From: Pseudomonas fluorescens
GTDB taxonomy: Bacteria; Pseudomonadota; Gammaproteobacteria; Pseudomonadales; Pseudomonadaceae
Assembly (NCBI RefSeq): GCF_002837185.1
Contig: NZ_KZ478017.1
Location: 1 to 59,446 of the forward strand
DNA: 59,446 bases
Direction of reading: 5' to 3'
The notes below the pieces were generated by a model that was given only the letters and a program-made list of their open reading frames with translations, was not told where the DNA came from and searched no databases. Each line of letters begins with the position of its first letter. Position 1 is the stretch's first letter. Positions 15,868 through 24,672 of the stretch are shown piece by piece. A program made the translations under genes and the position numbers.

Positions 15868-18596
15868 GCGTCGGTGGCCCTGGGCAGTTCCACGCAGAAC
15901 CGCGCGCCGTGTTCGCCGTTGCTGACGCTGAGGCGTCCGCCCATGTTTTCAACGATGCCATAGCTGACCGACAGGCCCAGCCCGGTGCCCACGCCAATCG
16001 GCTTGGTGGTGAAGAACGGCTCGAAGATGCGCTCCAGCAAACGCGGGTCAATGCCGCCGCCGTTATCTTCGACCCAGATGCGCACGTGGCGGCTGTCGTG
16101 TTCGGTCTGTACGGCGATCCATGGGCGCAGGTCCGGTTGTTTTTCCTTCAAGCCCAACAGCGCATCGCGGGCATTGACCATCAGGTTGATCAGCACTTGC
16201 TCCAGCTGGTCGGCGTAGCCTGTGACCTGCACCGCAATATCCGCCTGGGTCAGTTTGATCTCCACGCCTTTGCCGCGCAGGCCTTCGCTGAGCAGTGACA
16301 GGGTGCCTTCCACCGCCTGCGCCGGGTCGAAGGGCTGCTGCTCGACTTCCGAGCGGCGGCCGAATACGCGCATGTGGTCCACCACCCGCGCCGCGCGTTG
16401 TACCTGCGCGTCAATGCGCTGGAGTTTCTCGGTCAGGTAGTCGATCTGCACGTCGCCATTGCCCAGGCGCTTGAGTACGTTGACGATGGCCATGCGCATC
16501 ACGTTCAGCGGCTGGTTGATCTCATGGGCCAGGCCGGTGGCCATTTCGCCGAGGGTGGCCATTTTCGCGCTTTGCGTCAGTTGCTGCTGGGAGCGCCGCA
16601 CTTCGGTGTTGTCGCGGCCCACGGCCTGCACTTCGAGCAGATTGCCGTGCTCGTCGAACACACCACGGTCCGACCACACCCACCAGGCGTGCTCGCGCCC
16701 CGGCAGTTGCAGGCTGATCTCCGCGGTGCTCACGGGAAACTCCGGCGTCAGTTGCTCGATGCGCTGCACAAACGCCGCGCGTTGCTCGGCCGATAACCAG
16801 TGCCCCAGGTTCAGCCCCGGCAATTGGCCGGGCAGGCACTCCAGGTAGTTGGCCAGGGGGGTGTTGCCAAAGGTCAGGGTCAGGTCCGGACGGTAGCGGC
16901 AGATCATCGCCGGGGAGTCTTCCACGAGGATGCGGTAGCGCTCCTCGCTGTCCTTGACCTGTTGCGCCGCCAGGGTGGCCTCGGTGACGTCCAGCCACAG
17001 GCCGACCGCCTCCACCGGCAGGCCGAGGTCGTCGCGCAGCAACTTGGCTTCGTCGAGCAGCCAGTGGTAGTCGCCGTGTTTATCCTGGACCCGGTAGCGG
17101 CTGCGCACACTGCCTTCGCGCAGCAGTTGGCGCGTACGCTGGAAGTACAGGTCGCGGTCATCCGGGTGGACCCATTGCACCAGGCTGTCGTGGCTGCATT
17201 CGGCGAGCGTGCGGCCCAGCAGCGGCAGCAGGCTGTCGCTGAAAAACACCGGCTGCAGGGCGCCTTTCACGTAGCGCTGCACATAGATCACCGCCGGCGA
17301 GCTGGCGATCAGGTTGTCCAGGCGGGCGTGGGCGGCGTCGGCTTGCAGTTGCTGGTTCTTGATGTCGCTGATGTCGAGCATGAAGCCAATCCAGCGGCGC
17401 TGCTCACCGGCGCCCAGAACCTGGCCCTGCACGCGGTACCAGGTGGGTGGCTGGTCGCTGTCGCCACGGTTCAGGCGCACGCTGGCGAGCAAGGGTTTGC
17501 CGAGGGTCTGCAAGTCGCGCAGGCGGCTGTGCAGTTCCTGGCGATCGGCGGGGTGGATGAGGTTCAGCCAGGTTTCCAGGATTAGGCGGGCAGGGCTTTC
17601 TTCGCAGCCCAGGTTGCGCATCAATTGCGCCGCGAGCTGGATCTCGCTGTTGGCGGGCAGCAATTCCCACCAGCCGGTGCCCAGCAAGCCCTGCAGGGCT
17701 TCCTGGCGTTCCAGTTGCAGATGGTGGTGCTGTTCACGCAGACGGCTGAGCAGCGGGGCGGCGAGGGCGGCGGCGAGGTTCAGCCAGTCGCGCTCGCGTG
17801 TGTCGGCTTCACCGCTGAAGGCTGCGCACAGCAGCCACGCGGCGACGCCCTGGCCATCGCGGTAGGGCACCAGGAAACCGTCGGCATTGCCGAACACGCT
17901 GTGCAAGCGCGGGTGTTCACCGCGACCGTAGAGGGTTTGCAGGCTCAAGGGGGCGGTGCCTTCGAGGCCGTCCAGGCACGTCCCGAGGCGCTGCCCGGTG
18001 TGCCAGAACAGCGGCGCGTCATGGTAGGCGTACTGGCTGTAGATCACCCAGCCCTGGTCCTCTTGATCATGCAGCGCCAGGGCGATACACGGGATTCGCC
18101 AGCGCTGCGCCACGCTGCACAATTGTTCGTTGAATACATCGGGCAATCGGCTGAGGCTGCACACGCGCAATTGCTCGCTGACCTGGCTGGTCACATGCTG
18201 ATTCTGTTCACGCTGCTCGGCCAATCGGCGGCCGTTGAGCAGATCGCCGATATCCACCGCGTGCAGCCGCCACCCAGAGTCGTGCGGCTCGAGGGTGCCA
18301 CGAGTGTGCAGCACCTGCCCGTCGATGCCCTGGAAATCCAGGTCAAGGCTATGGCGCTGCCAGTCGGCGGGAACGCCCTCCACCGCCAGCGCGCTATGGG
18401 CGCGCAGCAAGGCGCGCAGCGGCGCCGCCTCGGCATGGGGCGCCAGCTGTGAGCGCAGTGTGCCGCTGATACCGAGCACCTGGCCTTGCGCATCCAGTTG
18501 CACCTGCAAACCGGCCGAAGGCGGCGCAGCAGGCGCGATCGCCAGCGCGCGGCCACGGCCAAGCAGACGCCCGAGCAGTTTGTCCCCCGAGGTCAA
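15864..18596 (-). CDS. pprA: Sensor histidine kinase PprA
   Basis: A 910-residue hybrid-free histidine kinase, recalled in P. aeruginosa as the partner of PprB in control of Tad pili and other adhesins. It has a variable N-terminal sensory region, at least two PAS-like segments (for example PAVIYVQRYVKG and PAMICRYRPDLT, each followed by PAC-like text), then HisKA with the phospho-acceptor H691 in LAHEINQPLNVM, and HATPase with EDNGGGIDP and TGLGLSVSYGIV. I see no clear transmembrane helix, so it is probably cytoplasmic. The frame runs upstream to 18788, but that part overlaps the TadE gene. I choose TTG at 18596, whose TTGA overlaps the TadE stop, giving coupled translation. The exact start is uncertain. 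Confidence 0.88.
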   Translation of the reverse strand: MTSGDKLLGRLLGRGRALAIAPAAPPSAGLQVQLDAQGQVLGISGTLRSQLAPHAEAAPLRALLRAHSALAVEGVPADWQRHSLDLDFQGIDGQVLHTRGTLEPHDSGWRLHAVDIGDLLNGRRLAEQREQNQHVTSQVSEQLRVCSLSRLPDVFNEQLCSVAQRWRIPCIALALHDQEDQGWVIYSQYAYHDAPLFWHTGQRLGTCLDGLEGTAPLSLQTLYGRGEHPRLHSVFGNADGFLVPYRDGQGVAAWLLCAAFSGEADTRERDWLNLAAALAAPLLSRLREQHHHLQLERQEALQGLLGTGWWELLPANSEIQLAAQLMRNLGCEESPARLILETWLNLIHPADRQELHSRLRDLQTLGKPLLASVRLNRGDSDQPPTWYRVQGQVLGAGEQRRWIGFMLDISDIKNQQLQADAAHARLDNLIASSPAVIYVQRYVKGALQPVFFSDSLLPLLGRTLAECSHDSLVQWVHPDDRDLYFQRTRQLLREGSVRSRYRVQDKHGDYHWLLDEAKLLRDDLGLPVEAVGLWLDVTEATLAAQQVKDSEERYRILVEDSPAMICRYRPDLTLTFGNTPLANYLECLPGQLPGLNLGHWLSAEQRAAFVQRIEQLTPEFPVSTAEISLQLPGREHAWWVWSDRGVFDEHGNLLEVQAVGRDNTEVRRSQQQLTQSAKMATLGEMATGLAHEINQPLNVMRMAIVNVLKRLGNGDVQIDYLTEKLQRIDAQVQRAARVVDHMRVFGRRSEVEQQPFDPAQAVEGTLSLLSEGLRGKGVEIKLTQADIAVQVTGYADQLEQVLINLMVNARDALLGLKEKQPDLRPWIAVQTEHDSRHVRIWVEDNGGGIDPRLLERIFEPFFTTKPIGVGTGLGLSVSYGIVENMGGRLSVSNGEHGARFCVELPRATDA

Positions 18597-19033
18597 AACT
18601 GCAGGCTCGACTGGGCCTGCAGCGTCACCGGCAATCGCGGCACGCTGCCAATGCCGGGCAGCACAATGAAGGGCATTACCGCGTGCAGATTGGCAGACGG
18701 ATAGTTGATCTGCACCGACAGCAGGCCACCCACGAAGGTGGTGTTGACGTGTGTCGCTGCATTGAAATTGAAGGCGCTGGGGATCCACCGCAGGCGGTCG
18801 GTGACTGCGCTTCTGGCGGTGGTTTGCACGGCGGTGCTGTAGCCCTGCATCGCCGGGTCGAGCCCTACACTAAGGCGCACCGCTTCGGCGGTAGCCTGGT
18901 TGAACGACTGCAGTAACAGCAGCGGCAGGCTATAGCTGACCATGCCATAGAACACCGCGAAAAAAATCACGAAGACGGCCACGAACTCGATCGCGGCCGT
19001 GCCTTTCTGCTGGTGGGGGAGGCTAGTTTTCAT
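18593..19033 (-). CDS. tadE: TadE/TadF-family minor pseudopilin
   Basis: A 146-residue pseudopilin. Residues 1-11 are a short basic leader ending in QKG, followed by TAAIEFVAVFVIFFAVFYG, a prepilin-peptidase site with the conserved glutamate at +5 and a hydrophobic helix. The rest is a small exported domain. FppA, encoded divergently 73 bases away, is the likely processing enzyme. A GTG at 19036 is an alternative start one codon upstream. Its stop overlaps the TTG start proposed for pprA, so a structural pilus gene and the sensor kinase gene appear to be co-translated. Confidence 0.85.
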   Translation of the reverse strand: MKTSLPHQQKGTAAIEFVAVFVIFFAVFYGMVSYSLPLLLLQSFNQATAEAVRLSVGLDPAMQGYSTAVQTTARSAVTDRLRWIPSAFNFNAATHVNTTFVGGLLSVQINYPSANLHAVMPFIVLPGIGSVPRLPVTLQAQSSLQF

Positions 19034-19105
19034 CACCGCGTCTACCCTGACGGCTACTACTTGATATCAGCATAGAATCAATCGGCGAAAAGGCAGGTTT
19101 TTTAC

Positions 19106-19579
19106 GTGATCCAGAGTGTGGTGGTGCTGTTGTGGTTGATGGTGTGTGCCGTGCAGGACACGCGGCAGCGATTGCTCGCCAACCGTCTGACGCTGGGGGT
19201 TGCGTTGCTGGCGGGGATCTACCTGTTCTGGACCGGCAGCACCTGGCTCGGTGCCTCAGTCGGCCAGGGCCTGTGGGCGTTTGTCCTGGCGCTGCTGTTG
19301 ACCTTGCCGGGTTACGCCCTGAGCCGTCTCGGCGCCGGGGATGTGAAGCTGCTCGCGGCCTTGGCATTGGTGTCGGATGCCGAGTATGTATTGGGCGCGT
19401 TTATTGGCGCTGCCGGGGCGAGTGTGCTCTGGCTTTTGCTGGCGCCAAAGCTCTGGCCGCTTATGAGTCAAAGGCTTACAGATTGCCTCGGGCACCTGGC
19501 AGCCGAACCGTCAAAAAAACTGCCGTTTGCCCCCTTCCTGCTGGTGGGATTTGCCCTTGTGTGGTTCTGGGCCCGTTGA
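19106..19579 (+). CDS. fppA: Flp-type prepilin peptidase
   Basis: A 157-residue TadV/CpaA-type aspartic prepilin peptidase in the inner membrane, which cleaves the leader of Flp and TadE-like pseudopilins. It is the short form without the N-methylation domain. The two catalytic aspartates are visible in AVQDTRQRLLANRLT (about residue 18) and in the GxGD motif LGAGDVKLLAA (about 76-86). Four to five hydrophobic segments are present. The start is GTG with a weak AGG upstream. It lies directly before pprB and is divergent from tadE. Confidence 0.92.
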   Translation: MIQSVVVLLWLMVCAVQDTRQRLLANRLTLGVALLAGIYLFWTGSTWLGASVGQGLWAFVLALLLTLPGYALSRLGAGDVKLLAALALVSDAEYVLGAFIGAAGASVLWLLLAPKLWPLMSQRLTDCLGHLAAEPSKKLPFAPFLLVGFALVWFWAR

Positions 19580-19704
19580 GCGTCGCAGGGGTTTGACGCT
19601 ATGTACAGAGTCGGGAAGTACGTCTACGTTTACTAAAGCGTTGTACAGGAATTTTCGTGGTTAAGGATGGTTCAATCTTTGGCTTGCCAGGCATGGAGTA
19701 GCGC

Positions 19705-20487
19705 GTGAACAAGCTTACCTCTGCGGTAAAAGTGCTCGTGGTCGACGATCAGCCGCTGATCGTGGAAGAGCTGTGTGAATTTCTTGAAAGCAGCGGGTTC
19801 CGTTGTGTCCCCTGTGAGTCGAGTGAGCAAGCCTTGCAGCGCTTTGGCGAAGACAGCGACATCGGCCTGGTGTTGTGTGATCTGCATATGCCGGACATGG
19901 ACGGCATCGAGTTGGTCCAGGCTCTGCAAAAGATTGCCGGCAGGCAGCGGGTGTTTGAGTCGATCATGCTGACCGGGCGCGCCGACAAACAGGACGTAAT
20001 CAAGGCCCTGCGCGCCGGGATTGCGGACTACTACCAGAAGCCGATCAATCTGGATGAATTGCTCGAAGGCGTGCAGCGCCAGGAAGCGGCGTTGCAAGAG
20101 CGCAGGAAAGACCTGCAACTGGGCAACCTGAACCAGAAGCTGCAATTTCTCTCCGAAACCATCAACGACCTGTACCAGGACCTCGATAAAGTGCGCCGCA
20201 GTCCGGCTGGCCCGGACGGTGAAGAGGCCTCGACGCAAGATACGGGCCCGGTCGAAATCCCCGCGATTTTCAACCAGCTGTCACCGCGCCAGTGGGACGT
20301 GGCCAGGCTGGTCGGAAAGGGCCAGACCAACTATCAGATCGCCTGCGAACTGGGCATCACCGAGAACACCGTCAAACTGTATGTGTCACAGGTGCTGCGG
20401 CTGACGCATATGCACAACCGCACGCAGTTGGCCTTGGCGTTGTCGCCTACCAACTCGGCGATGCGCCAGCGGGTGACGGCGCACTGA
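19705..20487 (+). CDS. pprB: Response regulator PprB (LuxR-type output)
   Basis: A 260-residue response regulator. The receiver domain has the acidic pair D14-D15, phospho-acceptor D59 (LCDLHMPDMDG), T90 and K112 (QKPINL). A helical linker (about 122-155, possibly coiled coil) leads to a LuxR/NarL HTH (about residues 188-245: LSPRQWDVARLVGKGQ, then ITENTVKLYVSQVL). GGAG lies six bases before the GTG start. In P. aeruginosa PprB switches on flp/tad genes, so the divergent rcpC-flp promoter region here is its probable target. The 125-base gap after fppA may hold its own promoter. Confidence 0.92.
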   Translation: MNKLTSAVKVLVVDDQPLIVEELCEFLESSGFRCVPCESSEQALQRFGEDSDIGLVLCDLHMPDMDGIELVQALQKIAGRQRVFESIMLTGRADKQDVIKALRAGIADYYQKPINLDELLEGVQRQEAALQERRKDLQLGNLNQKLQFLSETINDLYQDLDKVRRSPAGPDGEEASTQDTGPVEIPAIFNQLSPRQWDVARLVGKGQTNYQIACELGITENTVKLYVSQVLRLTHMHNRTQLALALSPTNSAMRQRVTAH

Positions 20488-20502
20488 AAAACGACGGTCG
20501 AT

Positions 20503-20607
20503 GATGATGTAGGAGCGAGCTTGCTCGCGAAAAACTCACAGGCGCCGCGTTCATTCAGAAAGCACGCGTTATCGTTGACGTTTTTCGCGAGCAAGCTCGC
20601 TCCTGCA
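20503..20607. repeat. Inverted pair of GCGAGC-type REP elements
   Basis: TAGGAGCGAGCTTGCTCGC near 20508 and its reverse complement near 20588 flank about 45 bases. This is a different REP family from the GGGGGCAAGCCCCC type. The pair lies between the convergent pprB and DUF3613 genes and could form a long stem that blocks read-through. Confidence 0.9.
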
Positions 20608-20611
20608 TTGC

Positions 20612-20881
20612 TCAGTTGCCGCCCTCCGTTTCGCCGCCGATTTTCTGCTCGAAGAACTCCGGAATCTCATGCTTGAAGCTTTCCAGCCAGCGCTGCGCGG
20701 CCAGGTCGCGTTCGGTGGCGGAGGCTGCCTGTGGCGTGGTTGATGCCGCTTGGCCACTGACCTGCAACGCCAGCCAGTTTTCCGTGGCGGCCTGCTGCGG
20801 GGAAGAGGGGCCAGGCTCGATGGCCATGACGCTGAGGGGCAGGGCCAGCGCGGCCAGGCTGGCGAGACAGGGCAGTTTCAT
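20612..20881 (-). CDS. DUF3613-type exported protein, end of tad operon
   Basis: An 89-residue protein with a Sec signal peptide (cleavage near MA-IE, about residue 21) and a conserved-looking C-terminal half, RDLAAQRWLESFKHEIPEFFEQKIG. I recall such proteins as DUF3613 members at the end of Pseudomonas tad operons. An in-frame TTG at 20887 is possible, but GAGGA eight bases before the ATG at 20881 decides for the latter. The gene follows tadD with only two bases between the tadD stop and its start. The role in pilus assembly is unknown. Confidence 0.8.
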   Translation of the reverse strand: MKLPCLASLAALALPLSVMAIEPGPSSPQQAATENWLALQVSGQAASTTPQAASATERDLAAQRWLESFKHEIPEFFEQKIGGETEGGN

Positions 20882-20883
20882 CG

Positions 20884-21603
20884 TCAATTCCTCGGGTTGC
20901 TGTTGGCTTCAGTGACCGTGGCGATCTGCCGCTTGGCCTTGACGGCCGGGGCGCTTGAGGCCTTGAGTTTCTCGGCGCGGGCCTGGGCCTGGGTGACTTG
21001 TTCGGGGTCCAGGCCTGTCTGGCTGACCACCTGCGCGGCCTGCTTCCAGTTGTCTTGATAGATCAGCAGCGTCACCAGGTTGATGGCCGCCAGTGGGTCG
21101 CTCTGCTTGAGCTCCATGGCGGTCATGAATTCAAAACGGGCGTCTTCCAGGCGCAGTTGGTTGAGGTACACCACGCCCAGGTCATTGCGGATTTTCTCGT
21201 CGGTGGGCGCCAGTCGCGCCGCGCGCTGCAAATGGGCCATGGCCAGGCTGTTGTCGCCTTTGGCCACTGCCATTTGCCCCAGGCCGTGTTCGCCTTCGGC
21301 GGCCATGCAGGTGCCGAGCAGGCTGCGGTACAGGGGCTCGGCGCTGCGCCCGAGCAAGCGATACGCCTTGGCCTGGCGCAGGCGCACCTGGGGCAAACTG
21401 GCCGGCAGGGTGTGCAGGTTGGCCAGGCTGGCGTGCAGTTTGCCGTCGTTGGCCATTTCATCGGCCAGGTTCAACGACAGCGTCTGTTCGGCGTCGGGCT
21501 TGGGGCAACTGCCGGGGGCCGTCAGGGCGCTCCAGGGGGTTTGGCCATACGTGGCGCAACCACCGAGCAGCAACAGGCTCAAACCGGCGATCAAGGCTTT
21601 CAT
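20884..21603 (-). CDS. tadD: TPR lipoprotein TadD
   Basis: A 239-residue lipoprotein (signal ending LLGGC) containing tetratricopeptide repeats, for example AEGEHGLGQMAVAKGDNSLA and NDLGVVYLNQLRLEDARFEF in the middle of the chain. TadD is thought to help the RcpA secretin assemble or localise in the outer membrane, as other TPR pilotins do. It is the penultimate gene of the minus-strand tad operon, ten bases after tadC. Confidence 0.9.
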   Translation of the reverse strand: MKALIAGLSLLLLGGCATYGQTPWSALTAPGSCPKPDAEQTLSLNLADEMANDGKLHASLANLHTLPASLPQVRLRQAKAYRLLGRSAEPLYRSLLGTCMAAEGEHGLGQMAVAKGDNSLAMAHLQRAARLAPTDEKIRNDLGVVYLNQLRLEDARFEFMTAMELKQSDPLAAINLVTLLIYQDNWKQAAQVVSQTGLDPEQVTQAQARAEKLKASSAPAVKAKRQIATVTEANSNPRN

Positions 21604-21613
21604 CGAGCATTCC

Positions 21614-22507
21614 TCATAAGTTACTCAAGGCCCGGGTGATGCCGATGAATGCCGGCCCCCCGAGCACGATCAGCAAGGCGGGAAACAGAAACACCATCAT
21701 CACCACCGACATCTTCGCCGACATCTTCGACACAAATTCCTGGATGCGGGTCAGGCGTCGGTCGTCGAGCAATTGCTTGAGCGCCAGCAACGACTTCATC
21801 GCGCCGGCGCCCTGATGCACCAGTTGCTGGAGGATGATGCAGGTGTCGGTGAACTCATCCACGGCCAGCAGCCTGGCGGTCTTGCCCAGCTCTTCACTGA
21901 GCTCAAGGCCGGAGTCGACCCGGTTCAGGATCAGCCGCAATTCATGGGTCAGCGCCGGCAGCAGGCGTTGCGCGTCGATGCTCAATACACGCAGCGCCTG
22001 TTCGACCGCCATGCCCGATTCGAACAGGATGCGCAGCAGTGGAATGAACGTCGAGACTTCCTGGGAGATGCGCTGCTGACGGGTCTTGGCCAAGTTGGCC
22101 AGGATGCGCTTGGGCAACAGGTAGCCGATGCCGAGCGCGATCAGGGGCACCAGCCACGGCGAATCACCCTTGGGCACCAGCACCTGCTGAGTGATCAGGG
22201 TCACGATCAACAGCAGCACCGGCGTGCCGATCTGGAAGGCAGCGAACATCGAGCGTTGGCTGGCTTTGCGCCAACCCACGCGGTTGAGCAGCGTCTGGGT
22301 TTCGTTGTCCAGGCTGACCGAACGTTGCGCGAGCGGGCTGTTGCCCAACTGCCGCATCATCGCACCGAGGCGGTGTTCGCGGCCCATCCGGCCTTGCAGG
22401 CGCTGGGCAACCAGGCGCTGACCACGCCGATGTCTGATCAGGTTGGCCAGCACCAGCACCAGGGCGGCCAGAAACAACATGGCGCTGATCAGCAACGAAA
22501 TGGCCAT
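21614..22507 (-). CDS. tadC: Tad inner-membrane platform protein TadC
   Basis: A 297-residue GspF-type membrane protein. Hydrophobic segments lie at the N terminus, at about residues 90-135 and at the C terminus, with a cytoplasmic GspF domain between (FIPLLRILFESGMAVEQALRVL onward). With TadB it forms the platform on which the TadA ATPase works. One base separates it from tadB. Confidence 0.93.
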   Translation of the reverse strand: MAISLLISAMLFLAALVLVLANLIRHRRGQRLVAQRLQGRMGREHRLGAMMRQLGNSPLAQRSVSLDNETQTLLNRVGWRKASQRSMFAAFQIGTPVLLLIVTLITQQVLVPKGDSPWLVPLIALGIGYLLPKRILANLAKTRQQRISQEVSTFIPLLRILFESGMAVEQALRVLSIDAQRLLPALTHELRLILNRVDSGLELSEELGKTARLLAVDEFTDTCIILQQLVHQGAGAMKSLLALKQLLDDRRLTRIQEFVSKMSAKMSVVMMVFLFPALLIVLGGPAFIGITRALSNL

Positions 22508-22508
22508 C

Positions 22509-23390
22509 TCACACGCTCCGCAACATGCGCCACAGGGTGAAGCAACCGAGCACCTGCATGGTCAGGGCGACGAATAAAAGCAGGCGACCGGTGCCGTCGT
22601 TCCACATGGTCATCAGGTAGGCCGGGTTGACCGCCAGGAAATAGCCCACCATCGAGATGGGCAACGCGGTGAGCACGTAGGCGGTCACCCGGGTTTCGCC
22701 GGTCAGGGCGCGAAGCTGGCGCGCGGCTTGCTCGCGCTCGCGGATCATCTTGATCAGGTTTTCCAACAGCTCGCTGGCATTGCCGCCGTAGCGGTGATTG
22801 ACCTTCAAGCCCAGGGCGAACAGACGGAACTCGTCGCGTTCGTAGAATTCGGCGAAATCGTGGGCGGACTCCGGCAGGCTGACGCCCAGTTGCACGTTGC
22901 GCCGGACTCGGCCCATGGCTTTTTTCAGCGGGTCTTCGGTCACTTCGATACCGCCCAGCACTGCGTCGGCCAGGGTGCGTCCGGCCTTGAGGCTGCGCAC
23001 GGTGTGGTCAAGCAACTGCGGCAATTGTTCGATCATGCGCTTGATCCGGCGTTGATAACGCCAGGCGATGTACAGGCGCAGCAGCACGGGAGGCAACATC
23101 AGCATCACCAGCAGGCCGAGCCAGCCGGCGAGCATCAACCCCAGCACCGCGCCCAGGCCCCAGGCGGTCAGCCACAGCCCCAGGCTGTCACTGGGTTTGC
23201 CCAGGCCGGCGCGCAGGAACATGCGTTCCACGCCGCTCCAGGACACGCTTTCTTCGACGAGCTGCGGCTGGCCTTCGGCGAGGCGGTCCAGTACGCGTTC
23301 GGTCCGGGCGCGGCGTACGCCGTTCTGGAATGAGCAGATCGACAGGCCGATAAGCATCACGCAGATGAGTAGCAGGATGGCCCCTGTCAT
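22509..23390 (-). CDS. tadB: Tad inner-membrane platform protein TadB
   Basis: A 293-residue paralogue of TadC with the same topology: an N-terminal helix, a central helix pair and a GspF domain containing LLDHTVRSLKAGRTLADAV and the GGNASELLENLIKMIRER segment. The frame runs upstream to 23489, but the ATG at 23390 (MTGAILLL) begins right at the first membrane helix and avoids overlap with tadA. It forms the inner-membrane platform with TadC. Confidence 0.92.
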   Translation of the reverse strand: MTGAILLLICVMLIGLSICSFQNGVRRARTERVLDRLAEGQPQLVEESVSWSGVERMFLRAGLGKPSDSLGLWLTAWGLGAVLGLMLAGWLGLLVMLMLPPVLLRLYIAWRYQRRIKRMIEQLPQLLDHTVRSLKAGRTLADAVLGGIEVTEDPLKKAMGRVRRNVQLGVSLPESAHDFAEFYERDEFRLFALGLKVNHRYGGNASELLENLIKMIREREQAARQLRALTGETRVTAYVLTALPISMVGYFLAVNPAYLMTMWNDGTGRLLLFVALTMQVLGCFTLWRMLRSV

Positions 23391-23409
23391 GCTCGATTCC
23401 TCTCCAGGG

Positions 23410-24672
23410 CTAGACCGCTTCGCGGCGCAGCTTTTCGCCAGCCGGGTTGAGCGCCTCGCGCACGAAGCCGAAGCCGGTACGCCGGTCATGGCGAAACAGG
23501 GTGTTGGTCACGTACACGTCTTCGCGGATGCCCACCACCTCGACCACTTCGCTGACGCAACGACGACCGTCCGGCAGGCGGGTCAATTGGACCACCACAT
23601 CCAATGCCGCGCAGATCATCTGGCGCAGGGTCTTTTCCGCGACCACGCGACCGGTCAGGCCCACCAGGGTTTCCAGGCGCAGCAGGGCATCGGCGGCATT
23701 GTTGGCGTGCACGGTGCTCATGGAACCGTCGTGGCCGGTGTTCATCGCGGTGAGGACATCGAGCACTTCCACGCCGCGAATTTCGCCCAGGATGATGCGG
23801 TCGGGGCGCATGCGCAGGGCGTTGCGGATCAGGTCGCTGGCCTTGACCTCGCCATGGCCCTCGGCATTGGGCGGACGGGTTTCCAGGCGCACCACGTGGG
23901 GATGGCCCAGTTGCAATTCGGCTACGTCCTCGATGGTGACGAGGCGTTCATGGGGGTTGATCAACTGGCTGAGAATATTCAGCAGCGTGGTTTTGCCGGT
24001 GCCGGTCCCGCCGCTGATGAGGATATTGCAGCGCTTGCCCACGGCCTCCTGGAAGAAGTCGAAAATGTTCTGGTCAATGGTCTGCATGGCCACCAGGTCG
24101 CTGCTTTTGAGCATGTCCTTGCGAAATTTTCGAATCGACAGGCACGGCCCGTCCAGGGCAATCGGCGGGATGATCGCATTGACCCGGCTACCATCGGGCA
24201 TGCGTGCGTCGACCATCGGCGACGACTCATCCAGGCGCCGCCCCAGCGGCGCGAGGATGCGTTGCATGACACGTTCCACATGGTGCGCGTCGATAAAGCG
24301 CAGGTCGCTCTGGTGCAGCAGACCGTCACGCTCGATAAACACCCGGTGCGGGCCATTGACCAGGATTTCGGTGACGCAGGGGTCGCGCAACAGCACTTCC
24401 AGCGGGCCGAAACCGGTCAGTTCGTCGACGATTTCTTCGGCCAGGCGCTCCATCTCGTAGCGCGAGATCGCCAGGTGCATGCGGTTGATGTACTCGGCGA
24501 CTTTGTCGATGACAAATTGCGCCAGGGATTGGCGCGAGCCTTCCAGCAGGTTTTTCCCCGACTCTTCGATGGCATCGATGATGTAGCGGTGCAGCACCAG
24601 TTTCAGGCCGTCGTGGTCGGTGGTGCCACCCAGGCCCCGTGCGGGGGCGCCGAAGAGTTTTTCGCTGGTCAT
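23410..24672 (-). CDS. tadA: Tad pilus assembly ATPase TadA
   Basis: A 420-residue secretion ATPase of the VirB11/GspE superfamily (CpaF type), powering pilus extension. The Walker A motif SGGTGTGKTT has its lysine at K227. An Asp-box region (TIEDVAELQL), a Walker B-like LGEIRG and the HDGSMSTVHANN histidine box follow in order. There is no zinc-binding tetracysteine domain, as expected for this subfamily. Its start overlaps the tadZ stop by four bases. Confidence 0.95.
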   Translation of the reverse strand: MTSEKLFGAPARGLGGTTDHDGLKLVLHRYIIDAIEESGKNLLEGSRQSLAQFVIDKVAEYINRMHLAISRYEMERLAEEIVDELTGFGPLEVLLRDPCVTEILVNGPHRVFIERDGLLHQSDLRFIDAHHVERVMQRILAPLGRRLDESSPMVDARMPDGSRVNAIIPPIALDGPCLSIRKFRKDMLKSSDLVAMQTIDQNIFDFFQEAVGKRCNILISGGTGTGKTTLLNILSQLINPHERLVTIEDVAELQLGHPHVVRLETRPPNAEGHGEVKASDLIRNALRMRPDRIILGEIRGVEVLDVLTAMNTGHDGSMSTVHANNAADALLRLETLVGLTGRVVAEKTLRQMICAALDVVVQLTRLPDGRRCVSEVVEVVGIREDVYVTNTLFRHDRRTGFGFVREALNPAGEKLRREAV

